Part shown: one piece after another, positions 1 to 7,238 of the stretch
Layout of the letters: every line of letters starts with the position of its first letter
How positions within the stretch are numbered: position 1 is the first letter of the stretch
Origin: Alkalihalophilus marmarensis DSM 21297
GTDB lineage: Bacteria; Bacillota; Bacilli; Bacillales; Bacillaceae_D
Direction of reading: 5' to 3'
NCBI RefSeq assembly: GCF_000474275.2
Contig: NZ_ATAE01000052.1
Span: 1 to 33,729 of the forward strand
Length of the DNA stretch: 33,729 bases
Notes under the pieces: model-generated
What the model saw: the letters and a program-made list of their open reading frames with translations, nothing else
Databases searched by the model: none
Told to the model about the DNA's origin: nothing
Translations under genes and position numbers: made by a program

Positions 1-97
1 TTTAGTATATCATTTGTATTTTAACTTTTTTATTGAAAAATATTGACAAACTATTAGCTGGTTTAGTTTAACATTAATTTCCTTTTCTTTGCCATAG

Positions 98-124
98 AAA
101 AAGCATTCCTTATTGAAGGATTGC
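98..124 (-). terminator. Rho-independent terminator, repeat copy 1
   Basis: The stem is GCATTCCTT (103-111) against AAGGATTGC (116-124), with one mismatch. Read on the minus strand it ends in a run of T, so it terminates the gene that stops at 164. The same hairpin followed by CACCCGT recurs at 800-827 and, more diverged, at 1890-1917. Copies 1 and 2 also share the flank TTTAGTTTAACATTAATTTC. Confidence 0.7.
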
Positions 125-163
125 ACCCGTTAGTTAAAAAAGGACTTCTATAACACTCGTATA

Positions 164-595
164 TTAATAATTGTTTATATATACAGTATCATTATAAGTC
201 ATTCCAAAATGACTATATTCTATATGAACATTATTTATTTTTTCATTATGAATGACACTAACCCCATAAATTTTATCATCTCTTAACTTTATAACTACCA
301 CATCTATATTAGAAAAACTATACTTTATCGCTTCATCAGCGTTAAAATCATCTGTTATAATAAATCCTTTTAACTCATCACTATCTTGTAATCTAGTTTC
401 TAAGGGCTTTTCATTATTATTCACGGAAATATCTATTATCACCACGTCACGAAAACCATTGTTACCTATACCAATAATTACTGATTTATTATCTTCACTT
501 GAAGCAATATCATCCAACTCCAGTGGTTGACTGAATTTCAATAAAAAATAACCACTAACAACAATCATCAAGAGTATAAGTATTCCAGTTTCCAA
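164..595 (-). CDS. Hypothetical membrane-anchored protein, N-terminus probably out of frame
   Basis: This 143-residue frame has one N-terminal membrane helix (about residues 4-21, ILILLMIVVSGYFLLKF) and a soluble extracytoplasmic domain I cannot assign to a family. The only start in frame is a TTG at 595 without a Shine-Dalgarno site, and it lies inside the well-initiated small ORF at 568-714. That ORF ends its conserved GGLGWK motif exactly where this frame begins, one base out of register. It is therefore possible that the two are pieces of one fused gene broken by a small deletion, and that the present product is not made. A terminator follows at 98-124. Confidence 0.5.
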   Translation of the reverse strand: METGILILLMIVVSGYFLLKFSQPLELDDIASSEDNKSVIIGIGNNGFRDVVIIDISVNNNEKPLETRLQDSDELKGFIITDDFNADEAIKYSFSNIDVVVIKLRDDKIYGVSVIHNEKINNVHIEYSHFGMTYNDTVYINNY

Positions 596-714
596 CCTAA
601 TCCACCGACTAAATCTGCAAGATTACTCCCGTGGATACTGCTAGAAGGACTTTTTAGTTCTTCTTGCCTCAACTTTTCTCTTCTTATTTCCGGAGTTTCT
701 TTCTCTTTGTCCAT
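568..714 (-). CDS. Small charged protein resembling DUF6366, C-terminus frameshifted
   Basis: This 48-codon ORF starts with ATG at 714 behind a strong ribosome site (AAGGGGGAT). It begins MDKEKETPEIRREKLRQEE and has a later LADLVGGLGWK motif. From memory this matches the short DUF6366 proteins of Bacillus, in which GLGWK is followed by a G-T-G-I-L type membrane helix. Here the helix (TGILILLMIV) is present in the next frame, starting at 595, so a loss of about four bases after the GGLGWK codons would explain the break. The family assignment is recall-based and the frameshift is inferred. Confidence 0.5.
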   Translation of the reverse strand: MDKEKETPEIRREKLRQEELKSPSSSIHGSNLADLVGGLGWKLEYLYS

Positions 715-799
715 TTAAACATCCCCCTTCTATATCTAAAATCTTATTAAACAAAACTGCTCCTTTAGTTTAACATTAATTTCCTTTTTGTTGATAAAG

Positions 800-827
800 A
801 AAAAAGCATCCCTTGTTGAAGGAATGC
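800..827 (-). terminator. Rho-independent terminator, repeat copy 2
   Basis: Stem GCATCCCTT (806-814) pairs with AAGGAATGC (819-827) with one imperfect pair, and is followed on the minus strand by TTTTTT. It lies 21 bases after the stop of the zinc-ribbon gene at 848. About 20 bases of flank are shared with copy 1. Confidence 0.7.
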
Positions 828-847
828 ACCCGTAAATTGAAGAATGA

Positions 848-1066
848 CTACCATAACGGTTCATCTTTATCGCTTAATTTGATGAAGAAGGGAAGGATTG
901 GAACAAATATCAGACTTAGATATCCTAATGTAAATATCCGTTGCGTCTCTGCCGAAATATATTGTTTATGCCCACAGTTTGAACAGTCTTTCCCCTTTTT
1001 TGAAAATCCGAGTGACCAAATCTCTTTGGCTTTCCATTTATAATTACATTTTGTACATTTTGCCAT
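848..1066 (-). CDS. CxxC-20-CxxC small zinc-ribbon membrane protein (TIGR04104-like)
   Basis: The 72-residue protein has C4-x-x-C7, exactly 20 residues, then C28-x-x-C31. This is the spacing that defines the cxxc_20_cxxc family of Bacillus, and it should bind one zinc. A membrane helix follows at about residues 44-62 (IFTLGYLSLIFVPILPFF). The ATG at 1066 has an AAGGGAG ribosome site. The function of the family is unknown to me. It appears to be a single gene between its own terminator (800-827) and the lipoprotein gene upstream. Its strand and position suggest that it belongs to the same run of small accessory genes. Confidence 0.75.
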   Translation of the reverse strand: MAKCTKCNYKWKAKEIWSLGFSKKGKDCSNCGHKQYISAETQRIFTLGYLSLIFVPILPFFIKLSDKDEPLW

Positions 1067-1205
1067 CTAACCATCTCCCTTCAATTCATCTTCAACAAAA
1101 CTGCTACGTTACTTCAACAAGAGAAAGTCCTTTATTAAGTACCGCCTCTTTAGTATAAGAAAGAACAGTAACATGGTTTTATAATGCTCCCATATTAAAG
1201 ATATT

Positions 1206-1661
1206 TCACTCTGAGTGATTTAAAGTTAAAATTCTCCCTATAGAAAACATATACTCTTCATTTACCTCTTCTAAGTAACCCTTTAACATAACACTTGGAT
1301 CATCCAAAGCTAATGTTTGATTTTCAGACATTCCCTCAAAAGGGGCAAATACATAAAGCATTACCTCTTCGTCAGGCTGTATATTAAGTCTGTTATTGGT
1401 TGCTTCAATCTTGTATTTATTTTCTTTTATCCCGTTATCTAATTTAATTGGATATTCGAAGTGAACAATATTTTGTTTAATTACATAGTCACTTTCGTTT
1501 AAAAGTTTAATGTGATATTCAGTTCCATCATCCATATTTTGGATTTCCACTAAATCTAATTGTATTTTTTCAATATCCTCAATTCTAATTTCTGATTTAT
1601 TACTACACCCAACAATAACTATTAATAAAATCATAAATAAATTAATTAATTTTTTATTCAT
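1206..1661 (-). CDS. Hypothetical lipoprotein
   Basis: The product is about 151 residues. It opens MNKKLINLFMILL and has a lipobox ending VIVGC, so it should be diacylated at that cysteine and exposed outside the membrane. I chose the ATG at 1661, not the upstream frame opening at 1682, because GGAGGGG lies just before it. The remainder is a beta-rich soluble domain I do not recognise. The ATG overlaps the TGA of a broken upstream coding segment (ATGA), which suggests former translational coupling. Confidence 0.7.
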   Translation of the reverse strand: MNKKLINLFMILLIVIVGCSNKSEIRIEDIEKIQLDLVEIQNMDDGTEYHIKLLNESDYVIKQNIVHFEYPIKLDNGIKENKYKIEATNNRLNIQPDEEVMLYVFAPFEGMSENQTLALDDPSVMLKGYLEEVNEEYMFSIGRILTLNHSE

Positions 1662-1771
1662 ACTTCCCCTCCACACTTCCAAATTATAGCATCATCTAAT
1701 TCAGTAGTTACCGCTTTTTCTTTTTCATTAATTGTTAATTCCCATATACCTTGTATAATTTTATTATTATT
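1660..1771 (-). pseudogene. C-terminal remnant of an unidentified gene coupled to the lipoprotein
   Basis: Immediately upstream of the lipoprotein start an open segment encodes IIQGIWELTINEKEKAVTTE and continues LDDAIIWKCGGEV. It ends in a TGA that overlaps the lipoprotein ATG. No start codon or 5' part can be found further upstream, where the sequence is AT-rich and without frame. It looks like the tail of a former operon partner. Confidence 0.4.
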
Positions 1772-1889
1772 CCATTATTTTACTTTCGTTCGTAGCTCGG
1801 TTACTTTATTTATTTATTTATTCAAATTAAAATGTTCCTTGCTTGAACTCCCGTATTTCACATTAAATGTTTTATCACTATTCGTCACG

Positions 1890-1917
1890 AAAAAAGCGTT
1901 TCTAATTAAAGAAACGC
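1890..1917 (-). terminator. Rho-independent terminator, repeat copy 3 (diverged)
   Basis: Stem GCGTTTCT (1896-1903) pairs perfectly with AGAAACGC (1910-1917), with TTTTTT following on the minus strand. The motif CACCCGTTA sits on the far side, as in copy 1. It follows the decayed membrane-protein gene at 1964-2285. Confidence 0.7.
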
Positions 1918-1963
1918 ACCCGTTACTTCAGTAAATTAATCCCTGTCGTTAGTTCCAAAATAT

Positions 1964-2285
1964 TTAATTTTGAAAAAACAAAGGACCAAATCCATCACCT
2001 TCAACTGAGAAATATGCGAAGATTGAAAAAAGCAATATTATAATAGCTACGATACAATCAAGACAGATAAAATAGTTAGGTAACAGAATGTACATGACCA
2101 ACTTTAACTGAATATATACCAGCTATTAAAGTAATAACCCCCAAAAAGACAAGTAAAAAACCCAACAATATTATTCATTTCCGATAAAAACGAACCGAAA
2201 AACAATATTAAGAACACTACTTGGAGTAAAGTTCCCAGTGCAAACGACAAAAAAGTACGCAACAACAAATAGTTCTAGTGCTAGT
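1964..2285 (-). pseudogene. Decayed small multi-pass membrane protein gene
   Basis: On the minus strand the three frames together give hydrophobic stretches: TLLQVVFLILFFGSFLSE, then LLVFLGVITLIAGIYSVKVG, then IVAIIILLFSIFAYFSVEGD, ending GFGPLFFQN and a stop at 1964. The reading must change frame or cross a stop at least twice. The homologous family is not recognised. The terminator at 1890-1917 follows directly, which supports a former minus-strand gene here. Confidence 0.45.
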
Positions 2286-2765
2286 AAACGGTGCCCAACT
2301 TGCTCCACCACTTGAAAAGCTAACATTTACCCCCAGCTCAGGTGATCAAGAACCATGTTCGTGAATCTAATGCCCATGTGAGGTTGGGGCTGAGGAGAAT
2401 TTGCCGTTATTATGCAAGCTACCCCTTTGGAAGAAGGAAAAGAAGTAGCCGAAAGAGTACGTACTGAGATTGAACAAACCCCATATTTATATGGCAGCTC
2501 TCCATAACTTGACCGTCAACATTGGACTCTCCGCTTTTTTCGATGATGAAAAAGAAACCTTAATTGAACAAGCTGATTATTAAAAGGTTTAAGTCCTCTG
2601 AAGCTTGGTAGCGCTACCAGTTTAATGCTGAGAACATTTAAACTTAAATCAATAAACCGTCTCTGCTGCATTGGACAATAAAAAATCTCAAAAAAAGAAA
2701 ATAGATAAAAATATGATATTCAGTGATAAAATTCACTTAGGGTAAATAAGTTGCGGGTGGGCATC
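2286..2765. other. Intergenic or degraded DNA without a supportable gene
   Basis: Only short broken frames are seen, for example one on the plus strand near 2410-2510 and a 30-codon frame at about 2490-2583. None has both a ribosome site and a recognisable domain. One perfect 14-bp palindrome, TGGTAGCGCTACCA, occurs at 2606-2619, about 150 bases before the RsbR-like gene. It could be an operator, but nothing else supports that. Confidence 0.4.
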
Positions 2766-3613
2766 ATGAATACACAATCATTATTTGAATTAGCCGATCA
2801 AATCATTCTCCAAGCTTCTAGTATTGCAGAACACGCATACACCTTCGGTCTCTAGAAGATCCTGAGTATACAGAAAGAGCCGCGGAACAACAAACAGAAG
2901 CGATAAACACTTCTGCCGACTTTGTCAAACTATTGGGAGAAGGATTAAAAACACAAGATGACAAGTTCAAAATCAACATCATACAATGGGGGAAACAGGT
3001 AGGAGAAGTAGCGATCAAACATGGACGTTCCCTTGAACAAGTCTTATCAGCAACTCATTTCTTTCGGACGGCTATATGGTCATTTATTGAGGATCAGACA
3101 AAAACAAAGCAGTTGTCCGCAGGTCAAATTTTCACAATCGCAAAATCCCTTGATCCTTTATTAGATCAAGCGGTTTACGGGTTCAGTCAATCGTATGTAG
3201 AAAATTATCGGAAAATATCTGAGGTCTTCACTATGGCTTTAGATGAACTATCTGTTCCGAATGTTCCTGTATTTGATGGTGTCGCCATCCTTCCACTCGT
3301 GGGTGATATCGATACAAATCGAGCTCAGATGATTATCAATCAAACCATGCAGCGTGCCACAGAATTAGAAATATCCAAACTGATTTTGGATTTATCCGGA
3401 GTTAGTTTTGGGGATACGATGGTGGCAAATCATATTTTTAAATTAGCGGATGGTCTATCGTTATTAGGCGTAAAAACCATCATCACATGGATTAGTCCGG
3501 CCATCGCCCAAACTAGTGTGCAGTTAGACATAAAACTGGAAAGGCTTGTTACCTGCGCCACGTTAAAGCAGGCGCTTGCAAATATAGGATACGGATTACT
3601 ACAGGAAACCTGA
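2766..3613 (+). pseudogene. RsbR-family stressosome protein (STAS domain), frameshifted
   Basis: The original protein would be about 282 residues: an N-terminal helical (non-heme globin-like) sensor half and a C-terminal STAS domain (about the last 110 residues). The STAS part holds the conserved stretch SGVSFGDTMVANHIFKLADG and a following LLGVKTIITWISPAIAQT. RsbR paralogues build the stressosome that controls sigma-B. The ATG at 2766 begins MNTQSLFELADQIILQASS and runs to a TAG near 2852. The correct continuation (LRSLEDPEYTERAAEQQ) is one frame over, so a one-base deletion lies at about 2841-2846. The downstream ATG at 2933 could in principle give a protein lacking about 50 residues. There are no rsbS or rsbT genes beside it, as is usual for orphan RsbR paralogues. 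Confidence 0.75.
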
Positions 3614-3891
3614 TAACCTGCTAAATAGTATGCAAGAATACATTTAAAAGCGTTCTCCCCTTTCCTAAAGTGGAGAACGCTTTTATAGAGGTTGCGAGTC
3701 GATGAAATTTTCCGAAATAAAGCTAGAACTGTTTGGTTTTTCTTTTCCCATCCTTCATCGCAAAAAATCGGTATATGATAAAAGATCTCCATATTGGTCA
3801 TTAATTTGCCTAACAGCAAGGACCTCATATCATCTTCCTCTTCAGAATGAAGAATCTCTTCATATTTATTTTGAATCGCAGATATTTTCAT
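3430..3891 (-). CDS. Small hypothetical protein with lost stop, extended antisense into the RsbR-like gene
   Basis: The ATG at 3891 has a GAGGA ribosome site. The first 67 codons look like a genuine small protein: acidic helices, then TNMEIFYHIPIFCDEGWEKK and a closing ALFRKISSTRNL. From recall, short Bacillus proteins with this ending stop right after it. Here the frame reads on through the terminator hairpin (3646-3684) and about 180 bases antisense to the RsbR-like gene. The extension is cysteine-rich and unlike a designed protein, so I infer that a stop codon was lost near 3685. The product function is unknown. Confidence 0.5.
   Translation of the reverse strand: MKISAIQNKYEEILHSEEEDDMRSLLLGKLMTNMEIFYHIPIFCDEGWEKKNQTVLALFRKISSTRNLYKSVLHFRKGENAFKCILAYYLAGYQVSCSNPYPIFASACFNVAQVTSLSSFMSNCTLVWAMAGLIHVMMVFTPNNDRPSANLKI
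3646..3684. terminator. Bidirectional terminator between convergent genes
   Basis: AAAAGCGTTCTCC (3646-3658) pairs perfectly with GGAGAACGCTTTT (3672-3684), with a 13-base loop. It lies 33 bases after the RsbR-like stop and serves the convergent minus-strand small gene as well. Confidence 0.8.
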
Positions 3892-4185
3892 CTAGCATCC
3901 TCGTATGACGTAACATATGGGCAGTGAAAGTAATCCCTGTTGGTTTTGCCAATCTCCTTATCAAGCCTAACACACTTTGATATTTTAAGGGATGCCCCAA
4001 ATAGGAGTCTATATTTAATCATGCTTTAAACCTTCCCCATATTCATGAACTGATAATCGGTATATAAAGGGCTGTAAACATACACGTTATAAAACATTTT
4101 AGAGACATACATGCCCATACAAAACAGCCTCTAATAGCGGTAAGATATATGCCAACCTTTTTAAAAATAAGGCTTCTCAACACTC

Positions 4186-4211
4186 TGAGACAACCATTAA
4201 TGGTTGTCTCA
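4186..4211 (-). terminator. Terminator, 26-bp perfect palindrome
   Basis: TGAGACAACCAT pairs with ATGGTTGTCTCA around a TA centre. It lies 25 bases beyond the stop of the small membrane-protein gene at 4236. A T-rich tract is present on the plus side (TTCTTTGT), so direction is uncertain. Confidence 0.55.
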
Positions 4212-4235
4212 TTCTTTGTCTAAATAACCCTATAA

Positions 4236-4367
4236 TTATTTGTACCATGACACCAAATGTTCCTTAAAATCTTCTATACTTGGAGTACTTGTTGTTATAT
4301 ATACACCAATAATAGAAATAGTTAACACTACAATCATTAAGCCTATAAAAATTAGATTCATTTTCAT
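4236..4367 (-). CDS. Small single-pass membrane protein (43 aa)
   Basis: The ATG at 4367 has a strong GAGGAGGG ribosome site. The product starts MKMNLIFIGLMIVVLTISII, one membrane helix of about 20 residues, and ends in a short hydrophilic tail (STPSIEDFKEHLVSWYK). It is not recognised as a named family. It lies 95 bases downstream of yunB on the same strand, so it may be co-transcribed with it. Length, ribosome site and hydrophobicity argue for a real gene. Confidence 0.6.
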   Translation of the reverse strand: MKMNLIFIGLMIVVLTISIIGVYITTSTPSIEDFKEHLVSWYK

Positions 4368-4462
4368 TTTATTACGCAACCCTCCTCGTTTAATTTAAAC
4401 TTATCATACTTACGATAGTATTTATATCCCATACAAGCAGTGAAAAAGTAGATATATAAAAA

Positions 4463-5203
4463 CTAATTCCCACTAGAACCTGCTGGCAAAATCATCCCCC
4501 CACCTTCTGAATAGTATTCGGGTACTTCTCCTTGTATAGTTATTAACCCTATAGGAACCGTTGTTTTAACAGCTTCGGTTTGAGTCGCAAAAGGGATTAC
4601 TATTTTAGCATCTACTATAACATCAAAATTTACCGACAGTGTGGTGTTGTTTATTCCCGTATTTATTACACCATAATTAAGATCTGTCTTAACGTCTCCA
4701 ATTGCAGAGAATCTAACAGGTATCTTTGGACCTAAATGAGCTAACAATGCATTATTAGTTGCTTGACCTAAAGGAATGACATAAATAATACCTCCGTCTG
4801 ATGTACTAATCGCTTCAGCGTCTTCCAATTCAATTTCTACGTCAAACACCCTACCCTCCTCTATCGCTTTCAAATGTCTTTGTACACGGTTGGTCGCTTC
4901 CGATACTACCTTATTATAAACTTGGGTATTAAATTGGATCTTATTTTCAGAGTTTGTAATAAATAACTTATCCTGATGGAGATCAGACACAATTTTCTTT
5001 GAGACGGCATCATTAATTGCTTTAGTTGCAATGACCCTTGCCTCAGTTCTCGCGATTTCCATCAAAGTTGGACGAATCCCCTTTTCGATGATCCATAAAC
5101 CTTGTAAAGTTAAAGCAATAAAAATAACAAAAGAAAGTAACAGAACATAACGAAATGGGAACAGGCCTGTTCTTCGAGGTCTGAATCTTCTCATAGCTCT
5201 CAT
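4463..5203 (-). CDS. yunB: Sporulation protein YunB
   Basis: The 246-residue protein has the basic N-terminus RRFRPRRTGLFPFRY, one membrane helix (about residues 20-42), then an extracytoplasmic domain containing KAINDAVSK and GGIIYVIPLGQATNNALLA. This pattern and the length fit YunB, a sigma-E-regulated sporulation membrane protein of B. subtilis (about 254 residues). The ATG at 5203 has GAAGGGAGAG upstream; the second ATG three codons later is an alternative. It indicates a spore-forming host and suggests chromosomal rather than plasmid DNA. Its biochemical role is not known. Confidence 0.88.
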   Translation of the reverse strand: MRAMRRFRPRRTGLFPFRYVLLLSFVIFIALTLQGLWIIEKGIRPTLMEIARTEARVIATKAINDAVSKKIVSDLHQDKLFITNSENKIQFNTQVYNKVVSEATNRVQRHLKAIEEGRVFDVEIELEDAEAISTSDGGIIYVIPLGQATNNALLAHLGPKIPVRFSAIGDVKTDLNYGVINTGINNTTLSVNFDVIVDAKIVIPFATQTEAVKTTVPIGLITIQGEVPEYYSEGGGMILPAGSSGN

Positions 5204-5364
5204 GCTGAACTCTCCCTTCAGTACATTTATATGTCACCTGAGAGAGAACTTGACCGTAAACTATGTGCGAGCCTGAAAAACAAAACTCCCTCAAGTTAAC
5301 CTTAGAAATTATAGTGGTGTTAAGCTCAAACCACTTTTTAGTATTTACTATCTTAATGTCAAGT

Positions 5365-5908
5365 CAATAATGGCCAATAAGCTCCTAGTTTCCTGCACTA
5401 TTATTCCATCGACACCAGCGGCACCTGTCTCGTAAAGTCGGTATCTATCCTCTATCTTTCCGCTCGATGCCAGTGATCTATTTCCGCTTCCAACCGAGAT
5501 TTTATAACGTTGAAATTGTTCAGCCCTTCCCTCCTTCTAATTTTCATTAGAAATCTTTACTACTACGGCTTCTGCTGACTTCTCACGATCCAGTCTTGTA
5601 TTGTATCACTACAAGGTTTTGGTGTAGACCAGTGAGGCCTCCCCAGTTAAAGTGCGAACTTTCCCCTCCATCTATCTGCCCCATATACACCTTATGATTG
5701 TTGTAGCTATCGGATTTTAACTTCTTTGACAATCTTGTCTTTATACGTTGCTTCTTATATGCTTTCTGTTTGTCAGACCGGAGATTTGCCTCGAGCTTCC
5801 TTCAGATTCCATGTCGCCATGGACACCCTTGTTTTCTGCTATATGCTTACAGCTACCTCTTTGCACTCCTGACTTTCACCCGTTAGAGTTCGCACATGCT
5901 GGGCGAAC
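5365..5908 (-). ncRNA. 5' remnant of a group II intron with truncated LtrA-type RT
   Basis: Read on the minus strand from 5908, the sequence starts GTTCGCCCAGCATGTGCG. It then contains the intron-typical AACGGGTGAAAGTC and GTGAGAAGTCAGCAGAAG stretches, and then an RT N-terminal reading frame with RYRLYETGAAGVDGIIVQE. This is the LtrA G-x-DG-x-x-VQE region. Coding similarity stops at about 5375, so the RT catalytic domain, domain V and the 3' end are missing. The 5' end lies one base from the T-tract of a terminator of the same orientation (5910-5936), the insertion habit of class C group II introns; the class itself is not proven. Confidence 0.7.
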
Positions 5909-5909
5909 T

Positions 5910-5936
5910 AAAAAAGCCCTTACTGAACGTAAGGAC
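5910..5936 (-). terminator. Terminator of the small-membrane-protein/CBS operon
   Basis: The stem pairs GCCCTTAC (5916-5923) with GTAAGGAC (5929-5936), one mismatch, and is followed on the minus strand by six T. It lies ten bases after the stop of the 42-residue protein and forms the insertion point of the group II intron remnant. Confidence 0.7.
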
Positions 5937-5945
5937 ATTTCTTTT

Positions 5946-6074
5946 TTATGAAAAAGGTACTAAATCAAAAACGTAATAGGCAACCAAAAATGCAACGATC
6001 ATCATAAAAATCCCTACCACTAAACCTATCAATGGCTCAGTTAATCCACTCTTCGTCGTTTTCTTTTTCGACAC
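5946..6074 (-). CDS. Small membrane protein (42 aa), last gene of a four-gene operon
   Basis: The product begins with a charged MSKKKTTKSGLTEP segment, followed by one membrane helix (LIGLVVGIFMMIVAFLVAYY) and a short tail. I chose the GTG at 6074 because AGAGGAG sits nine bases before it; an ATG nine bases upstream overlaps the ribosome site. It starts 22 bases after the stop of the 6097-6435 gene, so it should be in the same transcript. No function is recognised. Confidence 0.6.
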   Translation of the reverse strand: MSKKKTTKSGLTEPLIGLVVGIFMMIVAFLVAYYVFDLVPFS

Positions 6075-6096
6075 TAATATCATCTCCTCTAATTTT

Positions 6097-6435
6097 TTAA
6101 TTATTCAAAACAAAAAAAGAGAAAAATGTACTTTGAAACTTAATTGTTAAAAGATTAAGCTTAATCTTTATTAGAGGTACAGATGAACGTAAGAACTCCA
6201 TAATAAACTTTGAATATTGGTTCCTACTTAATGAATAAGTTATCCATAAGACCGCTGCTTGTACAGATAGTAAGAAAGTAGACGAACTTAATCCACCAAC
6301 AATAACTAATGACTTCAAATCATCCGAATGAAATTTTTCATACCCTTCGTCAATAGACACATTATCAATGTGAATATAAGATTTCAAGAAAAAAGTCAGT
6401 AATAATACAAGGACCATTAATAGTTTATGTATCAT
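6097..6435 (-). CDS. Hypothetical membrane protein
   Basis: This 112-residue protein starts with a helix or signal (MIHKLLMVLVLLLTFFLKSY). It has a second hydrophobic segment at about residues 42-68 and a third, weaker one near the C-terminus. It matches no family I know. The ATG at 6435 has AGGTG upstream and lies only eight bases past the CBS-protein stop. That indicates a shared transcript and perhaps a shared membrane-related role. Confidence 0.55.
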   Translation of the reverse strand: MIHKLLMVLVLLLTFFLKSYIHIDNVSIDEGYEKFHSDDLKSLVIVGGLSSSTFLLSVQAAVLWITYSLSRNQYSKFIMEFLRSSVPLIKIKLNLLTIKFQSTFFSFFVLNN

Positions 6436-6443
6436 GAATTCAC

Positions 6444-6893
6444 CTAGTTTATTATCTTATCATTTATTTCTCGTAATAATTCGAATACGTTTAAGTCACC
6501 AATTACGGAATTTGCCTCATCCACTACAGGAAGTTCTTGAAGATCATGTATCAGCATTAATTCAAACGCTTCCTCTAATGTGTCCGTTAGTTTAACAGAA
6601 ATGGGTGAACACATTATGTCTTCTGCCTTTGTATCTTCTGAAATAAAAGTAAATAACCTATTTATAGACATTGCTTTAGGGGTAGTAATTCCTTTTCGTA
6701 CAGCAATTATTTTCATTAATTCATTAAGTGTGATAATCCCAATTAATTTTTTCTGTTTATCTAACACATATACAGAACGGTGTATAGGATCTTTATTTAT
6801 CAGTTTATTTTGAACGTCCACTATTAATTCTTTCGAGTGTACCGTAATAGGTTCTTTTGTAAGCTTTCGATAACACTTAGCTACTGGCGACAT
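6444..6893 (-). CDS. Tandem CBS-domain protein
   Basis: The protein of about 149 residues consists almost entirely of two CBS motifs: the first around SVYVLDKQKKLIGIITLNEL, the second around VDEANSVIGDLNVFELLREI. CBS pairs bind adenosyl ligands such as AMP, ATP or SAM and usually act as regulatory modules. I place the start at the ATG at 6893 because AAAGGGGAG lies eight bases before it. The longer frame opening at 6947 would run into the preceding gene and lacks a ribosome site. It overlaps the preceding gene by 17 bases, consistent with operon coupling. Confidence 0.75.
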   Translation of the reverse strand: MSPVAKCYRKLTKEPITVHSKELIVDVQNKLINKDPIHRSVYVLDKQKKLIGIITLNELMKIIAVRKGITTPKAMSINRLFTFISEDTKAEDIMCSPISVKLTDTLEEAFELMLIHDLQELPVVDEANSVIGDLNVFELLREINDKIIN

Positions 6894-7110
6894 TCGAAAC
6901 ACTCCCCTTTTTGTTCCTTCTTTCAATATAGAAGATAACAAATCCAAAGGTAAACAAGATAACCTTTATTACGAATGTCTTATACATAACCGCTTCGGAA
7001 AACATTTGTATACCAGTGAATTGATAATAACCAAAAGCAAAAAACCTTATTAAAGCAACAATTGCACCTATAGAAATGATCAGTAGTCCCTTTGGTATCA
7101 TCTTTTTCAT
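6877..7110 (-). CDS. Small two-helix membrane protein
   Basis: The product is up to 77 residues, with one helix at about residues 7-28 (GLLIISIGAIVALIRFFAFG) and another at about 45-62 (FVIKVILFTFGFVIFYIE), then a basic tail. Either the ATG at 7110 or the one at 7101 is used. AAAGG lies directly before the first, and is better spaced for the second. It is the first gene of the operon that continues through the CBS protein to 5946. The family is unknown. Confidence 0.55.
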   Translation of the reverse strand: MKKMIPKGLLIISIGAIVALIRFFAFGYYQFTGIQMFSEAVMYKTFVIKVILFTFGFVIFYIERRNKKGSVSNVASS

Positions 7111-7205
7111 CCTTTTTGACAGATTTTTTCTGTACTTAACTTGTATATTAAGATAAGTACATTTATATAGAGAATGGTTAAAATTGTTTTATTGGATAAT
7201 CAAAT

Positions 7206-7226
7206 AAGCGACTAAATAAGTCGCTT
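7206..7226. terminator. Short hairpin after the Na/Pi gene
   Basis: AAGCGACT (7206-7213) pairs with AGTCGCTT (7219-7226). It lies 13 bases past the stop at 7239. The T-tract is better on the plus strand, so its efficiency as a minus-strand terminator is uncertain. Confidence 0.5.
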
Positions 7227-7238
7227 TTCCGTTAACTA

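Noticed and set aside
2606-2619. Operator palindrome TGGTAGCGCTACCA
   Set aside because: It is perfect but isolated, 150 bases from the nearest start and without a neighbouring repressor gene. It is mentioned in the gap entry only.
2933-3613. Intact STAS-domain gene starting at ATG 2933
   Set aside because: The reading continues upstream in the same frame with protein-like sequence to about 2843 and, after a one-base shift, to a better start at 2766. It is therefore a frameshifted longer gene.
5748-5951. Plus-strand 67-codon frame
   Set aside because: It runs antisense through the group II intron RNA remnant and the terminator.
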